From positions 1 to 13,488 of the forward strand of contig JAJZLX010000032.1 of assembly GCA_021850555.1 (NCBI GenBank): 13,488 nt of DNA. The letters run 5' to 3'. The notes beneath the pieces are model-generated. The model had not been told where the DNA came from. It made no database searches and saw only the letters and a list, made by a program, of their open reading frames with translations. The position numbers and the translations under genes were made by a program. Shown here piece after piece: positions 5,511 through 13,488 of this stretch. The DNA is from Pseudomonadota bacterium. GTDB lineage: Bacteria; Pseudomonadota; Gammaproteobacteria; Steroidobacterales; Steroidobacteraceae. Within the stretch, counting starts at the first letter, position 1, and every line of letters begins with the position of its first letter.

Positions 5511-5816
5511 ATGAAGACCGACCGTCGAGTACTCGCGCACCGCGTGATCAGCATGGGGTTGGGGCTTGCACTGATTGCCGCATGCACGCCGGCGCTCGCC
5601 CAGTCCTCTCCGTTCCTCACCGGCGCCAATGCACTGCAGAGCAACATCCTCGCTTGGGCGACGCCGATCGCCGTCATTCTCGTGATGGTGCTCGGCGTCA
5701 TGGCGATGGCAAACCGGATCTCCTGGGGCTGGCCGATCGCGGCGATCCTCGGGATCGCGATCGTCTTCGGCGCCCCGCAGATCGTCGCCTGGGTCCAGGG
5801 GATGTTCGGCGTGTAG
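5511..5816 (+). CDS. virB2: VirB2/TrbC-family major pilin
   Basis: A 101-residue prepilin. A long signal peptide (MKTDRRVLAHRVISMGLGLA ... ACTPALA) should be cleaved after residue 30, leaving QSSPF at the mature start. Two hydrophobic segments follow (~47-67 with PIAVILVMVLGVMAMA, and ~74-96 with WPIAAILGIAIVFGAPQIV), separated by a short NRISWG polar turn: the VirB2/TrbC hairpin that sits in the inner membrane before assembling into the conjugative pilus. Length and layout are typical. GGGA at 5500-5503 lies seven bases before the ATG. It is the first gene of the VirB operon and follows the two palindromic boxes, so it probably carries the operon promoter upstream. Confidence 0.9.
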   Translation: MKTDRRVLAHRVISMGLGLALIAACTPALAQSSPFLTGANALQSNILAWATPIAVILVMVLGVMAMANRISWGWPIAAILGIAIVFGAPQIVAWVQGMFGV

Positions 5817-5823
5817 GTGCCAT

Positions 5824-6234
5824 ATGAGCGCACGCAACGCAGGGCTCAGCGCCGATCCGCTCTTCGTCGCGGTCACGCGCCCGCCGATGCGCTGGGGCGT
5901 GACGTACTCGGCGCTCCTCGTCAATCTCGTCTTCACCATGGAGGTGTTCCTCCTCACGCGGAACCTCCTCACGCTCCTCCTCGCGATCCCGATCCATGGA
6001 ATCTGCGCGCTGCTCTGCCTGCGCGATGCGCGCATCTTCGACCTGGTGCTGCTCTGGGGCCGCACGCGGCTGCCAGCCTATGCCGGGACGTTCCGGTATT
6101 GGCGGGCGAGCAGCTGTGGCGCCCTCACGCTCGATCTGCCCGATGCGCGCGGCCGGCGACGCGCGGTGCCGACCGTCGAGCTCTCCGCGCCCCGCGCGGT
6201 GCGGGTGTCCTTACCTGCGGGGTCGCGGCTATGA
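5824..6234 (+). CDS. virB3: VirB3-family inner-membrane protein
   Basis: A 136-residue protein with DPLFVAVTRPPMRWGVTYSA near the N-terminus, the conserved 'L..pLf.g.tRP....G' opening of VirB3. Two adjacent membrane segments follow (~24-43 and ~46-66). The C-terminal half (~67-136) is Arg-rich and longer than in many ~100-residue VirB3 proteins. VirB3 works with VirB4 at the inner-membrane base of the secretion channel. The start lies seven bases after the virB2 stop, and its stop overlaps the virB4 ATG (ATGA), a usual pairing. Confidence 0.85.
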   Translation: MSARNAGLSADPLFVAVTRPPMRWGVTYSALLVNLVFTMEVFLLTRNLLTLLLAIPIHGICALLCLRDARIFDLVLLWGRTRLPAYAGTFRYWRASSCGALTLDLPDARGRRRAVPTVELSAPRAVRVSLPAGSRL

Positions 6235-8681
6235 GCGCGGTCCGGCGATCCTCCGCCGTGCTCCGCGAGCCGACGGCGGCGCGACACATCCCGTATGCCG
6301 CTCACGTGAGTGCGACGGTGGTGAAGACCTATGCCGGGGATTACGTGCAGGCGTACCGGATGACCGGCGTGAGCTTCGAGAGCGAGGACGATGAGACGCT
6401 CAACAACTGGCACGAGCGGCTGAACGTCACCTGGCGGAATATCGCGAGCCCGAATGTCGCGCTCTGGTGTCACATCGTGCGCCGGCGCGAGCGCACGGTG
6501 GCCGGTGCGATCCCGGGAGAGGGCTTTGCCGACCGGCTCGCGCGACGGTACCAGGAGCGCTTGGCCGGCGAGACGCTGATGGTGAACGCGCTCTATCTCT
6601 CGGTCGTGTACCGACCGGTGGCGGGCGCGGTGAGCGGATTCGCCTCGCGGCTTTATCTCGGCCGCAAGGGCGGCAATGCGGCCGCGGAGCTCGCGGATGC
6701 GCTCGAGGCCTGCGGGAAGCTCGGCGAGACGCTCGCTGCGGCGCTTGCGCGCTATGAGCCCGAGGCGCTCGGTCTCGAGAGGCGAGGGGACCGGACCTAC
6801 TCGAGGGTGCTGGAATTTCTCGGCAGTCTCGTGAACGCGGAGCGCCGCCCGGTGCCGCTGCCGCGCGCGCCGGTGAACGAGGTGCTCGCCACCACCCGGC
6901 CGCTCTTCGGGAGCGAGGTGATCGAGTATCGGCTCCCGACCGAGACGCGTTTCGGCGCCATGCTCGGCATCAAGGAATACCCCACTCCGAGCATCGTCGG
7001 GCTCTGCAACGAGCTCCTCTCGGCGCCGTTTGCCTTCGTGCTCACGCAGTCCTTTGCCTTTCTCACCAAGGCGACGGCGCAAGGCCTGCTGCAGCGCCAG
7101 AGCGCCCGCATGGCGAATGCCGGGGACTTCGCGGTCACCCAGGCCGCCGAGCTCACCGAGGCACTCGATGCGCTCACCGGAAACGCGTTCGTGATGGGCG
7201 ATCATCACTTCACGCTCCAGGTGCTCGCCGAGGCGAGTGCGACCGGCGCGCAGGATCCCGAAGGCGCGCGGCTGCGCGCGCTCAATGATGCGATCGCGCA
7301 GGCGCGCGCCCTACTCGCCGATACCGGGATGACGGTCGCCCGGGAGGATCTCGCGCTCGAGGCGGCCTTCTGGGCGCAGCTCCCCGGGAACTTCGCGTAT
7401 CGGCCCCGCAAGGCGCCGATCACGTCGCGCAACTTCGCCGCATTCTCGCCGTTTCATAACTATCCCGCCGGCCGTGCGCACGGCAATCACTGGGGCGATG
7501 CGCTCGCGCTCCTCGTCACGAGCGCACACTCGCCGTATCACTTCTCGCTCCACGCGAGCGATCCTCGGCAGGCCGACGGTGGGAGCCGCCGCGACACCGG
7601 GCACAGCTTCATCTGCGGGCCCACCGGGTCCGGCAAGACGGTCTTCATCGGCTTTCTCGTCGCCGCGCTCCTTCGCCAGGGGGTCACGCAGGTCATCTTC
7701 GATAAGGACCGGGGACTCGAGATCCTGGTGCGCGCCCTCGGGGGGGCGTACCTGCCGTTGCGCAACGGCATCCCGACCGGCTTCAACCCGCTGCAGCTCC
7801 CGGTGACACCGGCCACCGTCGAGTTCCTGAAGAGCTGGCTCCGGGTGCTCGTGCGCGCACCCGTCACGCTCTCGGCGCGCGAGGAGGCCGATCTCGATCA
7901 TGCCCTCGAGGGAACCCTCGCGCTCGAGCCGCATGAGCGGCGGCTCTCGCGGCTCATCGAGTTCACCGATGCCACCCGCGCGGACGGCGTGCATGCGCGT
8001 CTGTCGCGCTGGTGCGAGGATGCGGGCGGGGACTACGCGTGGGTGTTCGACAATGCCGTCGACAGGCTCCGCGACACCTTGGGCGCGCATCCGCTCCTCG
8101 GGTTCGATGTTACGGAGTTCCTCGACAACGAGGCCATCCGTGTCCCGCTCACGCTCTATCTCTTTCATCTCGTGCGCGCGCTCATCGACGGGCGGCGGTT
8201 CGTGTGCTGGGGCGATGAGTTCTCGCGATTGCTTGCGGACTCCGCCTTCGAGCAGTTCGCGAAGGACGGGCTCAAGGTGTGGCGGAAGTTGAACGGGGTG
8301 TTTTGCGCCGCGACGCAGAGCGCGAGCGATGCGCTCGTGAGCCCGATCAGCCGCACCATCATCGAGCAGACGGCGACCAAGATCTTCTTCCCCAACCCCG
8401 AGGCACGCTCCGAGGACTACATCGAGGGGTTTGCGTTGAGTGAGCGGGAATTCACGCTCCTGAAGGAGCAGCTCGAGCCCGGCAGCCGCATGTTCCTCGT
8501 CAAGCAGGGTCACCACAGCATTGTCTGCGAGCTCGACCTCAAGGGCTTCGACGCCGAGCTCGCCGTGATCTCAGGGCGGGCGGGTGCGCTCGAGCGCATG
8601 CACCGGCTGATCGAGCGCCACGGCGAGGCCCCCGCGGCTTGGCTGCCCGAGTTCCTCGCCTCACTTTCCACTTCCGGCTGA
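6231..8681 (+). CDS. virB4: VirB4-family transfer ATPase
   Basis: An 816-residue ATPase, the usual length for VirB4. ATG 6231 overlaps the virB3 stop. The frame stays open further upstream, but that part lies antisense-like within virB3 and is not used. Residues ~30-430 form the CagE/TrbE/VirB-type N-terminal domain. The Walker A motif is CGPTGSGKT (G463-T470), with K469 in the P-loop, and the Walker B is FVCWGDEFSRLL with D662-E663. The motif KIFFPNPEARSEDYIEGF (~720-740) and LKEQ...SRMFLVKQG are typical of the C-terminal motor domain. VirB4 energises pilus biogenesis and substrate transfer at the inner membrane. It is the most conserved T4SS protein and the best marker for classifying this system. 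Confidence 0.97.
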   Translation: MSAVRRSSAVLREPTAARHIPYAAHVSATVVKTYAGDYVQAYRMTGVSFESEDDETLNNWHERLNVTWRNIASPNVALWCHIVRRRERTVAGAIPGEGFADRLARRYQERLAGETLMVNALYLSVVYRPVAGAVSGFASRLYLGRKGGNAAAELADALEACGKLGETLAAALARYEPEALGLERRGDRTYSRVLEFLGSLVNAERRPVPLPRAPVNEVLATTRPLFGSEVIEYRLPTETRFGAMLGIKEYPTPSIVGLCNELLSAPFAFVLTQSFAFLTKATAQGLLQRQSARMANAGDFAVTQAAELTEALDALTGNAFVMGDHHFTLQVLAEASATGAQDPEGARLRALNDAIAQARALLADTGMTVAREDLALEAAFWAQLPGNFAYRPRKAPITSRNFAAFSPFHNYPAGRAHGNHWGDALALLVTSAHSPYHFSLHASDPRQADGGSRRDTGHSFICGPTGSGKTVFIGFLVAALLRQGVTQVIFDKDRGLEILVRALGGAYLPLRNGIPTGFNPLQLPVTPATVEFLKSWLRVLVRAPVTLSAREEADLDHALEGTLALEPHERRLSRLIEFTDATRADGVHARLSRWCEDAGGDYAWVFDNAVDRLRDTLGAHPLLGFDVTEFLDNEAIRVPLTLYLFHLVRALIDGRRFVCWGDEFSRLLADSAFEQFAKDGLKVWRKLNGVFCAATQSASDALVSPISRTIIEQTATKIFFPNPEARSEDYIEGFALSEREFTLLKEQLEPGSRMFLVKQGHHSIVCELDLKGFDAELAVISGRAGALERMHRLIERHGEAPAAWLPEFLASLSTSG

Positions 8682-8721
8682 GCGGAGCGTCCGTTGCGAC
8701 ACCTTTTTAAGGAGCACCCCG

Positions 8722-9450
8722 ATGAGAGCATCACTGTCACGGATTTCACTGCTCGGCGCGCTCGCGATGTTCGCCGCGATCCCGGCCGCCCACGCGCAAT
8801 GGGCGGTGATCGACGTCGCCTCCATCCGCCAGCTCATTCAGGAAGTGCGCACCGCCGCCGAGCAGCTCTCGGTCGAGCAGAACGAGCTTGCGCAGGCTCA
8901 GCAGCAGTACCAGGCGTTCACCGGCTCGCGCGGGATGCAAAATCTCTTAAGCGGCATCGTCGCGAACTACCTGCCCACCTCTGTCGCCTCACTCGAGGGG
9001 ACCGTGAGCGGTTCAGCCGGGCCTTACGGCGCGCTCGCCTCGAGCGTGCAAGCGGCACTCGCGGCCAATGCGGTGCTCTCGAGCAGCGCACTCGCGGCCT
9101 TGTCCCCCGGGGAGCGCGCCGTCATTGACGCGCGGCGCGACGCGGTGGCGCTCTCCCAGGGAATCTCCGCGCAGGCGCTCGCGAATGCGAGCGGGCGCTT
9201 CGGTGACGTCCAGCAACTCATCGATACCATCGCCACGGCGCGCGATCCCAAGGCGATCCTTGATCTCGAGGCGCGTATCTCGAGCGAGCAGGGCATGTTG
9301 CAGGCCGAGCGCACGAAGCTCCAGGTGCTCTACCAGACGGTGCGCGGCGAGGCCGCCGCCGCGCGCGAGCAAGCGCGCGAAAAAGCGATCGCCGATATCG
9401 GCTCGCTCCAGGCTCTGCCGCCGATGGGGCTCACGGTGGCGCGGCCATGA
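8722..9450 (+). CDS. virB5: VirB5-family minor pilin / T4SS tip protein
   Basis: A 242-residue secreted protein with a signal peptide (MRASLSRISLLGALAMFAAI, then PAAHA) predicted to cut after residue 25, giving QWAV at the mature start. The mature part is almost wholly helical, with Gln/Glu-rich coiled-coil segments (~35-66: IRQLIQEVRTAAEQLSVEQN; ~178-226), as in VirB5/TraC, the pilus-tip adhesin. AAGGAG at 8709-8714 gives a strong ribosome binding site. Forty bases separate it from virB4, the longest gap in the operon apart from the two junctions with their own ribosome sites. It ends ALPPMGLTVARP, with a PPMGL motif repeated near the end of the next protein. Confidence 0.85.
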   Translation: MRASLSRISLLGALAMFAAIPAAHAQWAVIDVASIRQLIQEVRTAAEQLSVEQNELAQAQQQYQAFTGSRGMQNLLSGIVANYLPTSVASLEGTVSGSAGPYGALASSVQAALAANAVLSSSALAALSPGERAVIDARRDAVALSQGISAQALANASGRFGDVQQLIDTIATARDPKAILDLEARISSEQGMLQAERTKLQVLYQTVRGEAAAAREQAREKAIADIGSLQALPPMGLTVARP

Positions 9451-9749
9451 GGTTTCGGCCCGGTGCACGGTCCGTGCGGAGGTGTTTGGAGATCGTTGTC
9501 ACGCTCTACGCCGTCACGGCCTGTGCGCCGGTGCCGAACCGCGCGCCGCACTCGGTGGGCTACTACCGCACGCACCCGGCAGCGCTTCACGCCATGCTCG
9601 CGCGCTGCACGAATGATCCGGGGCGCCTCGCGCACACGAGCGCGTGCATCAACGTCCGCGCGGCGGCGCGCCTCGGGAGCGTGGGGTCGCTTTCGCATCT
9701 GCCGCCGATGGGACTCGCGAGCCCGCACGCGGGCTCTTCCCAACCGTAG
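9447..9749 (+). CDS. eexN: EexN-type entry-exclusion lipoprotein
   Basis: A 100-residue lipoprotein. The N-terminal hydrophobic stretch ends in the lipobox VTAC, so C26 should be lipidated. The mature part carries the EexN pattern: HSVGYYRTHPAALHAMLARC, then TNDPG, then C67 in SACINVRAAA. In other elements EexN-family proteins, usually placed between virB5 and virB6 as here, reduce conjugation into cells that already carry the same element. The conserved cysteines C54 and C67 are present. ATG 9447 overlaps the virB5 stop (ATGA). The C-terminal tail (~75-100, including LPPMGL) is longer than in the shorter EexN proteins that I recall. Confidence 0.8.
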   Translation: MRFRPGARSVRRCLEIVVTLYAVTACAPVPNRAPHSVGYYRTHPAALHAMLARCTNDPGRLAHTSACINVRAAARLGSVGSLSHLPPMGLASPHAGSSQP

Positions 9750-9768
9750 CCTTCAAGGAGAGCACGCC

Positions 9769-10785
9769 ATGGGCTTCTTCGCCGAATTCAATCAGTGGCT
9801 GAACGGGATTCTCCTCACTTACATCGCGACCAACACGGCGCGGATCGCGACGCTGCTCGAGCCTGCGATCATGACGCTCGCGGTGCTCTACGTGATGGTG
9901 TGGGGGTATCTGCAGCTCATGGGACAGATCGAGGAGCCGTTCCTCACCGGGGTGCGCCGGATCGGAACGCTCGCGGTGGTGCTCGGGGTGTCGCTCGATC
10001 TCTGGCTCTACAACGCGCTCATCGTCGATACGTTCTTCAATGCCCCGGGGCAGCTCGCCGCCGGCATTGTGGGCGCCTACAACCCGGTCGCGATCATCGA
10101 TCAGATCATCTTCACCGGCGGGGATGCCGGGGCGCTGCTCTTGCAGAAGGGCGGGATCTTTCACGGGTTCTCTTACGATCTCGCGGGGTTTGCGGTCTAT
10201 CTCATGGTCGCGCTCACCGCGGTGTACACGATCTTTCTCCTCTCGCTCTCGCGCATCGCGCTCTCGGTGCTGATCGCGCTCGGGCCGCTCTTTATCGCGC
10301 TCCTCCTCTTCAAGACCACGCAGCGCTTCTTCGAGGCCTGGATCGCGCAGATGGCGAACTACGCGCTCATCACCATTCTCACCGTGCTGATGGCCGCGCT
10401 CATGATGACCGTGCTCTCGGCGGCGGCGAGCCAGGCGGTGAGCACCGGCGCCGGGATCACGATCGCCGAGGGCGTGCGGGTGTGCATGGCCGCCGGGCTC
10501 ACCTTCCTCGTGATGCGCCAGGTGATGCCGATGGCGGCGGGACTCGCGAGCGGGTTGGCACTCAGTTCCTTCGGGATCGTGAGCGCGGCGCTCGCGTGGG
10601 GGTTAGGGCGGGCGTCCCGCGGATCCGGCGACTTCGCGCGCGGGGCGCTCCTGGACCGCGAGACGCTGCGCTCGGACAGCCTCGCGCGCCGCTCCGGCTA
10701 CGCGGTACGCCGCGGGCTCGCGGGCGGCGCGCGGGCCGTGACGCGCAATTGGCGAGAGAACACGATCCGGGGGAGCCGCTCATGA
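9769..10785 (+). CDS. virB6: VirB6/TrbL-family polytopic channel protein
   Basis: A 338-residue multi-spanning inner-membrane protein; ATG 9769 has AAGGAG at 9755-9760. Hydrophobic stretches lie at ~32-50, ~65-85, ~148-185 (AGFAVYLMVALTAVYTIFLL followed by a second segment), ~200-225 and ~235-275, with a periplasmic-looking region (~86-145: DTFFNAPGQL ... FTGGDAGALLLQ) in between. This is the VirB6/TrbL layout, including the central loop. The last ~55 residues are Arg-rich and cytosolic. VirB6 forms part of the translocation channel at the inner membrane. It starts 19 bases after eexN and overlaps the next gene by ATGA. Confidence 0.9.
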   Translation: MGFFAEFNQWLNGILLTYIATNTARIATLLEPAIMTLAVLYVMVWGYLQLMGQIEEPFLTGVRRIGTLAVVLGVSLDLWLYNALIVDTFFNAPGQLAAGIVGAYNPVAIIDQIIFTGGDAGALLLQKGGIFHGFSYDLAGFAVYLMVALTAVYTIFLLSLSRIALSVLIALGPLFIALLLFKTTQRFFEAWIAQMANYALITILTVLMAALMMTVLSAAASQAVSTGAGITIAEGVRVCMAAGLTFLVMRQVMPMAAGLASGLALSSFGIVSAALAWGLGRASRGSGDFARGALLDRETLRSDSLARRSGYAVRRGLAGGARAVTRNWRENTIRGSRS

Positions 10786-10985
10786 GAGGCATGATCGTGA
10801 TGGGGGGCACGGTGATCCTCGCGCTCGGCCTCGGGCTCACCGGGTGTGCGTCGGATCGGGGATTTTACTGCGGCGGGGATCTCGTGCCGATCAACGCGCC
10901 GGCGCAGGCGGGGGCGCGCACGCCAATCGCACCGAAACCGGTGCAACCCGACACGTCGCGGCGGAATCCGGGGGGTGCGCCATGA
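10782..10985 (+). CDS. virB7: VirB7-like lipoprotein
   Basis: A 67-residue lipoprotein: signal stretch MRGMIVMGGTVILALGLGLT then lipobox LTGC with C22, followed by ~45 polar, proline-rich residues. Size, lipobox and position between virB6 and virB8 fit VirB7, the small outer-membrane lipoprotein that supports VirB9 in the core complex. Sequence identity cannot be judged because VirB7 proteins diverge strongly; the call rests on position and lipobox. Both ends overlap neighbours by ATGA. Confidence 0.75.
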   Translation: MRGMIVMGGTVILALGLGLTGCASDRGFYCGGDLVPINAPAQAGARTPIAPKPVQPDTSRRNPGGAP

Positions 10986-11728
10986 GCGCCGATCCGGCGC
11001 TCAGCGCCTACCTCGAGGAGGCCGCCACCTGGGATGCCGATCGGATCCGGCGCGCCGAGCGCAGCGAGCGCCGCGCCTGGTGGCTCGCCGGGGCGGGCTG
11101 GACGGGGATCGTGCTGCTCGCGCTCGCACTCATGCTGCTCATGCCCCTGAAGCAGGTCGAGCCCTTCGTGATCCGGGTCGATCGCACGACGGGCGTCGTC
11201 GACACCGTGCCGGTGTACACCGGACGGGAGGATTTTCCGGCCGCCGTCACGCGCTACTTCCTCGATCAGTACGTCACGGTCTGCGAGCGCTTCGACTTCG
11301 CGACCGCCGAGAGCGACTACGAGGAGTGCGGAGCGTTGAACGCCCCTCGGCGCAACCAGGTCTGGGCCGCGCAGTGGGCGCGCACCAATCCCGACTCGCC
11401 GCTCAATCGCTACCAGGATGGCACCACGGTGAGCGCGCACGTGATCGCGATCACGCTCTTCCGGCATGCGAGCGGCATGCACGATCTCGCGCAGGTGCGC
11501 TACGTGAAGGTGGTGCATCCGACGGGGGGAAGCGCGGCTGAGCGCAGTGACTGGATCGCGACCGTCCAGTACACCTACACGAAACCCTCTTCTCATCCCC
11601 GCAACCGGCAGTGGAACCCGCTCGGGTTCAAGGTGATCGAGTTTCATGCCGAGCCCGAGGTGCTGCCGGCGCCGAGGCGGCGGGCGCCGCCGGCCGCTCG
11701 GCCCGCGGGCGCGGGAGGTGCGCCATGA
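10982..11728 (+). CDS. virB8: VirB8-family inner-membrane assembly protein
   Basis: A 248-residue bitopic protein: cytosolic N-terminus (~1-33), one membrane segment (~34-56: LAGAGWTGIVLLALALMLLM) and a periplasmic domain starting with the VirB8 hallmark PLKQVEPFVIRVDRTTG (~55-71). The NTF2-like periplasmic part includes the DQYVTVCERFDF region and ends in a proline/alanine-rich tail (~229-248). VirB8 nucleates assembly of the T4SS, contacting VirB10, VirB9 and VirB5. The start overlaps the virB7 stop; the stop overlaps the virB9 start. Confidence 0.93.
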   Translation: MSADPALSAYLEEAATWDADRIRRAERSERRAWWLAGAGWTGIVLLALALMLLMPLKQVEPFVIRVDRTTGVVDTVPVYTGREDFPAAVTRYFLDQYVTVCERFDFATAESDYEECGALNAPRRNQVWAAQWARTNPDSPLNRYQDGTTVSAHVIAITLFRHASGMHDLAQVRYVKVVHPTGGSAAERSDWIATVQYTYTKPSSHPRNRQWNPLGFKVIEFHAEPEVLPAPRRRAPPAARPAGAGGAP

Positions 11729-12549
11729 GAACGTTCGCGCGGTGCGTTGCAACTTCTGCGTTTGCGGTGCTCTCCCTCGGTGCGGCCGCGGGTGCGCGGG
11801 CGGAGTTCTTCCCCATCCCGGGCACGCGCGATGCGCGCATCCGCACGGCGCTCTACGAGCGCGATCAGGTCTATCGGCTCCACGGACGGGTCGGCTATGC
11901 GCTCGATGTCGTGTTCGCGACCCATGAGCGCTTTCTCGGTCTCTCCTCCGGCGACCCCGACGCCCTCAATTACAGCGCGCACGGAAATGTCCTCACGCTG
12001 CGCCCGAAGGCGCTCACCGTGCACACCGACATCCTGGTGACCACGAGCCGTCACCGGTACTACTTCGACTACTCGGCGCGGCCTGGTTCCCCGCACCACG
12101 ATACGCAGGTCATGTACGTCGTGCGCTTCCTCTACCCGGGGAGCCGCAGCCGCGCGCGCACACCGACGAAGGCCGAGCGCGTGACGCGCTCGCTCGCGCA
12201 GGCCGAGCACGCTCCGCCCGTCAATCGCGACTACTGGTACTGCGGGAGCCCCGCCTTGAGACCCGTTGCGGCGTCCGACAACGGCATCGAGACGCGCCTC
12301 ACCTTCGGGGCGCGCAGCGCGCTGCCCGCGGTGTTCGTGTTGAGTGCCGATGGCCGTGAGTCCCTCGTCAACGTCAGCATGCACCGAGGCGTGATGGTCA
12401 TCGAGCGTATCGCGCACCGGCTCGTGCTGCGGCGCGGCAGACTCGTCGGCTACGTCGTCAACAAGGGGTTCAGCGTCGAGGGGACGCGGCTCGCCTCGGG
12501 CACGATCAGTCCCTCGGTCGAGCGCGTGGTGCGAAGGCCGCGGTCATGA
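11725..12549 (+). CDS. virB9: VirB9-family outer-membrane core protein
   Basis: A 274-residue periplasmic protein with a signal peptide cut after residue 26 (AGARA then EFFPIPG). The N-terminal domain contains the VirB9 features DARIRTALYERDQVYRLHGR and the beta-rich LTLRPKA...TDILVTTSRHRYYFDY. A Ser/Arg-rich linker (~138-165) leads to a C-terminal domain with YWYCG (C173), then FVLSADGRESLVN and VVNKGFSVEGTR, both typical. VirB9 forms the outer-membrane core with VirB7 and VirB10; C173 could link to VirB7. GGGAGG at 11713-11718 precedes ATG 11725. Confidence 0.93.
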   Translation: MRTFARCVATSAFAVLSLGAAAGARAEFFPIPGTRDARIRTALYERDQVYRLHGRVGYALDVVFATHERFLGLSSGDPDALNYSAHGNVLTLRPKALTVHTDILVTTSRHRYYFDYSARPGSPHHDTQVMYVVRFLYPGSRSRARTPTKAERVTRSLAQAEHAPPVNRDYWYCGSPALRPVAASDNGIETRLTFGARSALPAVFVLSADGRESLVNVSMHRGVMVIERIAHRLVLRRGRLVGYVVNKGFSVEGTRLASGTISPSVERVVRRPRS

Positions 12550-13488
12550 GGCTCTTTCACGCGCGGCAGAACACGACGATCCCGGGTCGCGAAGCGACGA
12601 GGCCGGTACCCGAGGCGGACGAATCGACACCCGTTGAGCACGCGGGTGAACCTGAGCCCGGCGTCCGCGGCGAGCGCGGCATCAGCTCGGTCAATCGAGC
12701 CCGCCCGCTGCAGTCACGGATCACCCAGCTCCTCGCCTTGGGGCTGATGTCGACGCTCGGGGTGGGACTGCTCGGCTGGTACTACGCGCATACGTTCGCC
12801 GCCGCCTCTGCCGTGCGCGAACGCGGACAGGCGGCCTTGAAGCGCGAGGCCTCGGGCTCCATGCCCCTGCCGCCGCTCGGATCCCTCCGCCCGCCGGCGG
12901 CACCGATCCCCCCATCGATCCTCGCACGCGCGCTCGGTCCGCCGCCGGCACCCCCGCCGCAGGCTCAAGCGCTCCCCGGCATGGGCGCACCGATGAGTGC
13001 GCCGGGGTATGGAGTGTATGCGCCGCCCGCCGCCGAGACGCCCTCTCCCCAAGCGCTCGCGCTCGCCCGCGAGCTCGCCGGGCCCGCCTACGACACGAGC
13101 CTCACGAGTGCCTCATCGGTGTCATCGCCGGCACCGAGTCCCGGCATGACCGCGGGGGAGGGGATGTCTGCTTCAGTGGAATCCGCCGCGCCCGCGGCGT
13201 TCACAGGGACCGAGTCGTCGCCCGAGGGGATCAACACGTCAATGGCCGGGAAGCGCGCGTCAACGGGGCGCCTCGCGCGGCTGCTGACGCCGATGGTGAC
13301 ACGCACCGCGACACCCACGGTGTTGCCGACGCGTCGGCTGCTCTTGCCGAAGGGCGCGTTCATCGACTGCACGCTCGAGACGGCGATCGACTCGACGCTG
13401 CCCGGCATGACGACCTGCCTCACGGCGACCGATACCTTCAGCGCCGATGGCACGGTGGTGCTGCTGCCGCGCGGGACGGAGCTCGTCG
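12546..13488 (+). CDS. virB10: VirB10/TrbI-family core protein (3' end outside window)
   Basis: An open frame from ATG 12546 (overlapping the virB9 stop) runs to the window edge, 314 codons. The cytosolic N-terminus (~1-60) is polar. A membrane segment follows (~62-81: LLALGLMSTLGVGLLGWYYA), then a ~170-residue Pro/Ala/Ser-rich periplasmic linker (for example GPPPAPPPQA at ~131-140), then the start of the conserved TrbI/VirB10 domain: RRLLLPKGAFIDCTLETAID, STLPGMTTC and TFSADGTVVLLPRGTELV (~263-314). VirB10 spans from the inner to the outer membrane and transmits ATP-driven conformational signals. The remaining ~100-150 residues and, by the usual order, virB11 should lie to the right. Confidence 0.93.
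   Translation, partial: MRLFHARQNTTIPGREATRPVPEADESTPVEHAGEPEPGVRGERGISSVNRARPLQSRITQLLALGLMSTLGVGLLGWYYAHTFAAASAVRERGQAALKREASGSMPLPPLGSLRPPAAPIPPSILARALGPPPAPPPQAQALPGMGAPMSAPGYGVYAPPAAETPSPQALALARELAGPAYDTSLTSASSVSSPAPSPGMTAGEGMSASVESAAPAAFTGTESSPEGINTSMAGKRASTGRLARLLTPMVTRTATPTVLPTRRLLLPKGAFIDCTLETAIDSTLPGMTTCLTATDTFSADGTVVLLPRGTELV

Noticed and set aside
4766..5833. Long minus-strand open frame across the virB2 region
   Set aside because: It runs antisense to virB2 and in another frame over the membrane gene; its residues look like shadow sequence (His/Arg/Thr-rich) without motifs.
5817..6230. Upstream extension of the virB4 frame
   Set aside because: It overlaps virB3 in another frame and is Arg/Ala-rich. 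The ATG at 6231 overlapping the virB3 stop is the normal coupled start and gives the usual VirB4 length.
7311..8516. 401-codon minus-strand open frame opposite virB4
   Set aside because: Glu/Arg-rich antisense shadow of the ATPase gene, no start signal or domain.
9795..10985. 396-codon plus-strand open frame over virB6 and virB7
   Set aside because: Arg/His/Gly-rich alternative frame; the VirB6 frame has clear membrane segments and a strong ribosome binding site.
1..13488. CRISPR array, tRNA, rRNA or insertion sequence
   Set aside because: No regularly spaced repeats, no cloverleaf-like segment and no transposase motifs were seen on either strand.

Overview
The window looks like part of an integrative and conjugative element (ICE), or a related mobile plasmid, from a high-GC proteobacterium, probably gamma or beta. 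The host call rests on GC-rich codon use, a complete-looking VirB (MPF-T type) mating-pair-formation operon and FlhC/FlhD-like regulators, which I know only from Proteobacteria. No integrase, relaxase, origin, tRNA or attachment site lies inside the window, so ICE rather than plasmid is inference.

Left part (1-2466), control region. Two minus-strand genes encode small AlpA/excisionase-like helix-turn-helix proteins. One runs off the left edge. The other appears to carry a frameshift. A perfect 9-bp-arm palindrome (737-760) sits upstream of them. Next come two divergent genes: a FlhD-like protein with a long N-terminal extension (minus, 1071-1757) and a FlhC-like protein with the CxxC...CxxC zinc cysteines (plus, 1888-2466). 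By analogy with SetCD of SXT and AcaCD of IncA/C plasmids, these are the likely master activators of transfer.

Middle part (2467-4956), cargo. A two-gene operon with codon use unlike its neighbours encodes an Abi_C/HEPN-like protein and a PD-(D/E)XK nuclease of DpnII/MboI-like type. The genes overlap by one base. This is a plausible anti-phage module and the best candidate for an undescribed system. It is flanked by minus-strand stretches that look like gene fragments.

Right part (4957-13488), transfer operon. A small minus-strand membrane protein, and perhaps a 23-residue peptide, is divergent from virB2-virB3-virB4-virB5-eexN-virB6-virB7-virB8-virB9-virB10. VirB10 is cut by the window end. 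Most junctions are ATGA overlaps, so this is one transcript. Two more copies of the palindrome (5374-5401 and 5418-5445) lie in the divergent intergenic region before virB2.

Working model (inference): the FlhC/FlhD-like pair binds the repeated GTTTCGCCG-N6-CGGCGAAAC box and switches on both the helix-turn-helix/excisionase-like genes and the VirB operon. EexN blocks redundant transfer, and the cargo pair protects the host.
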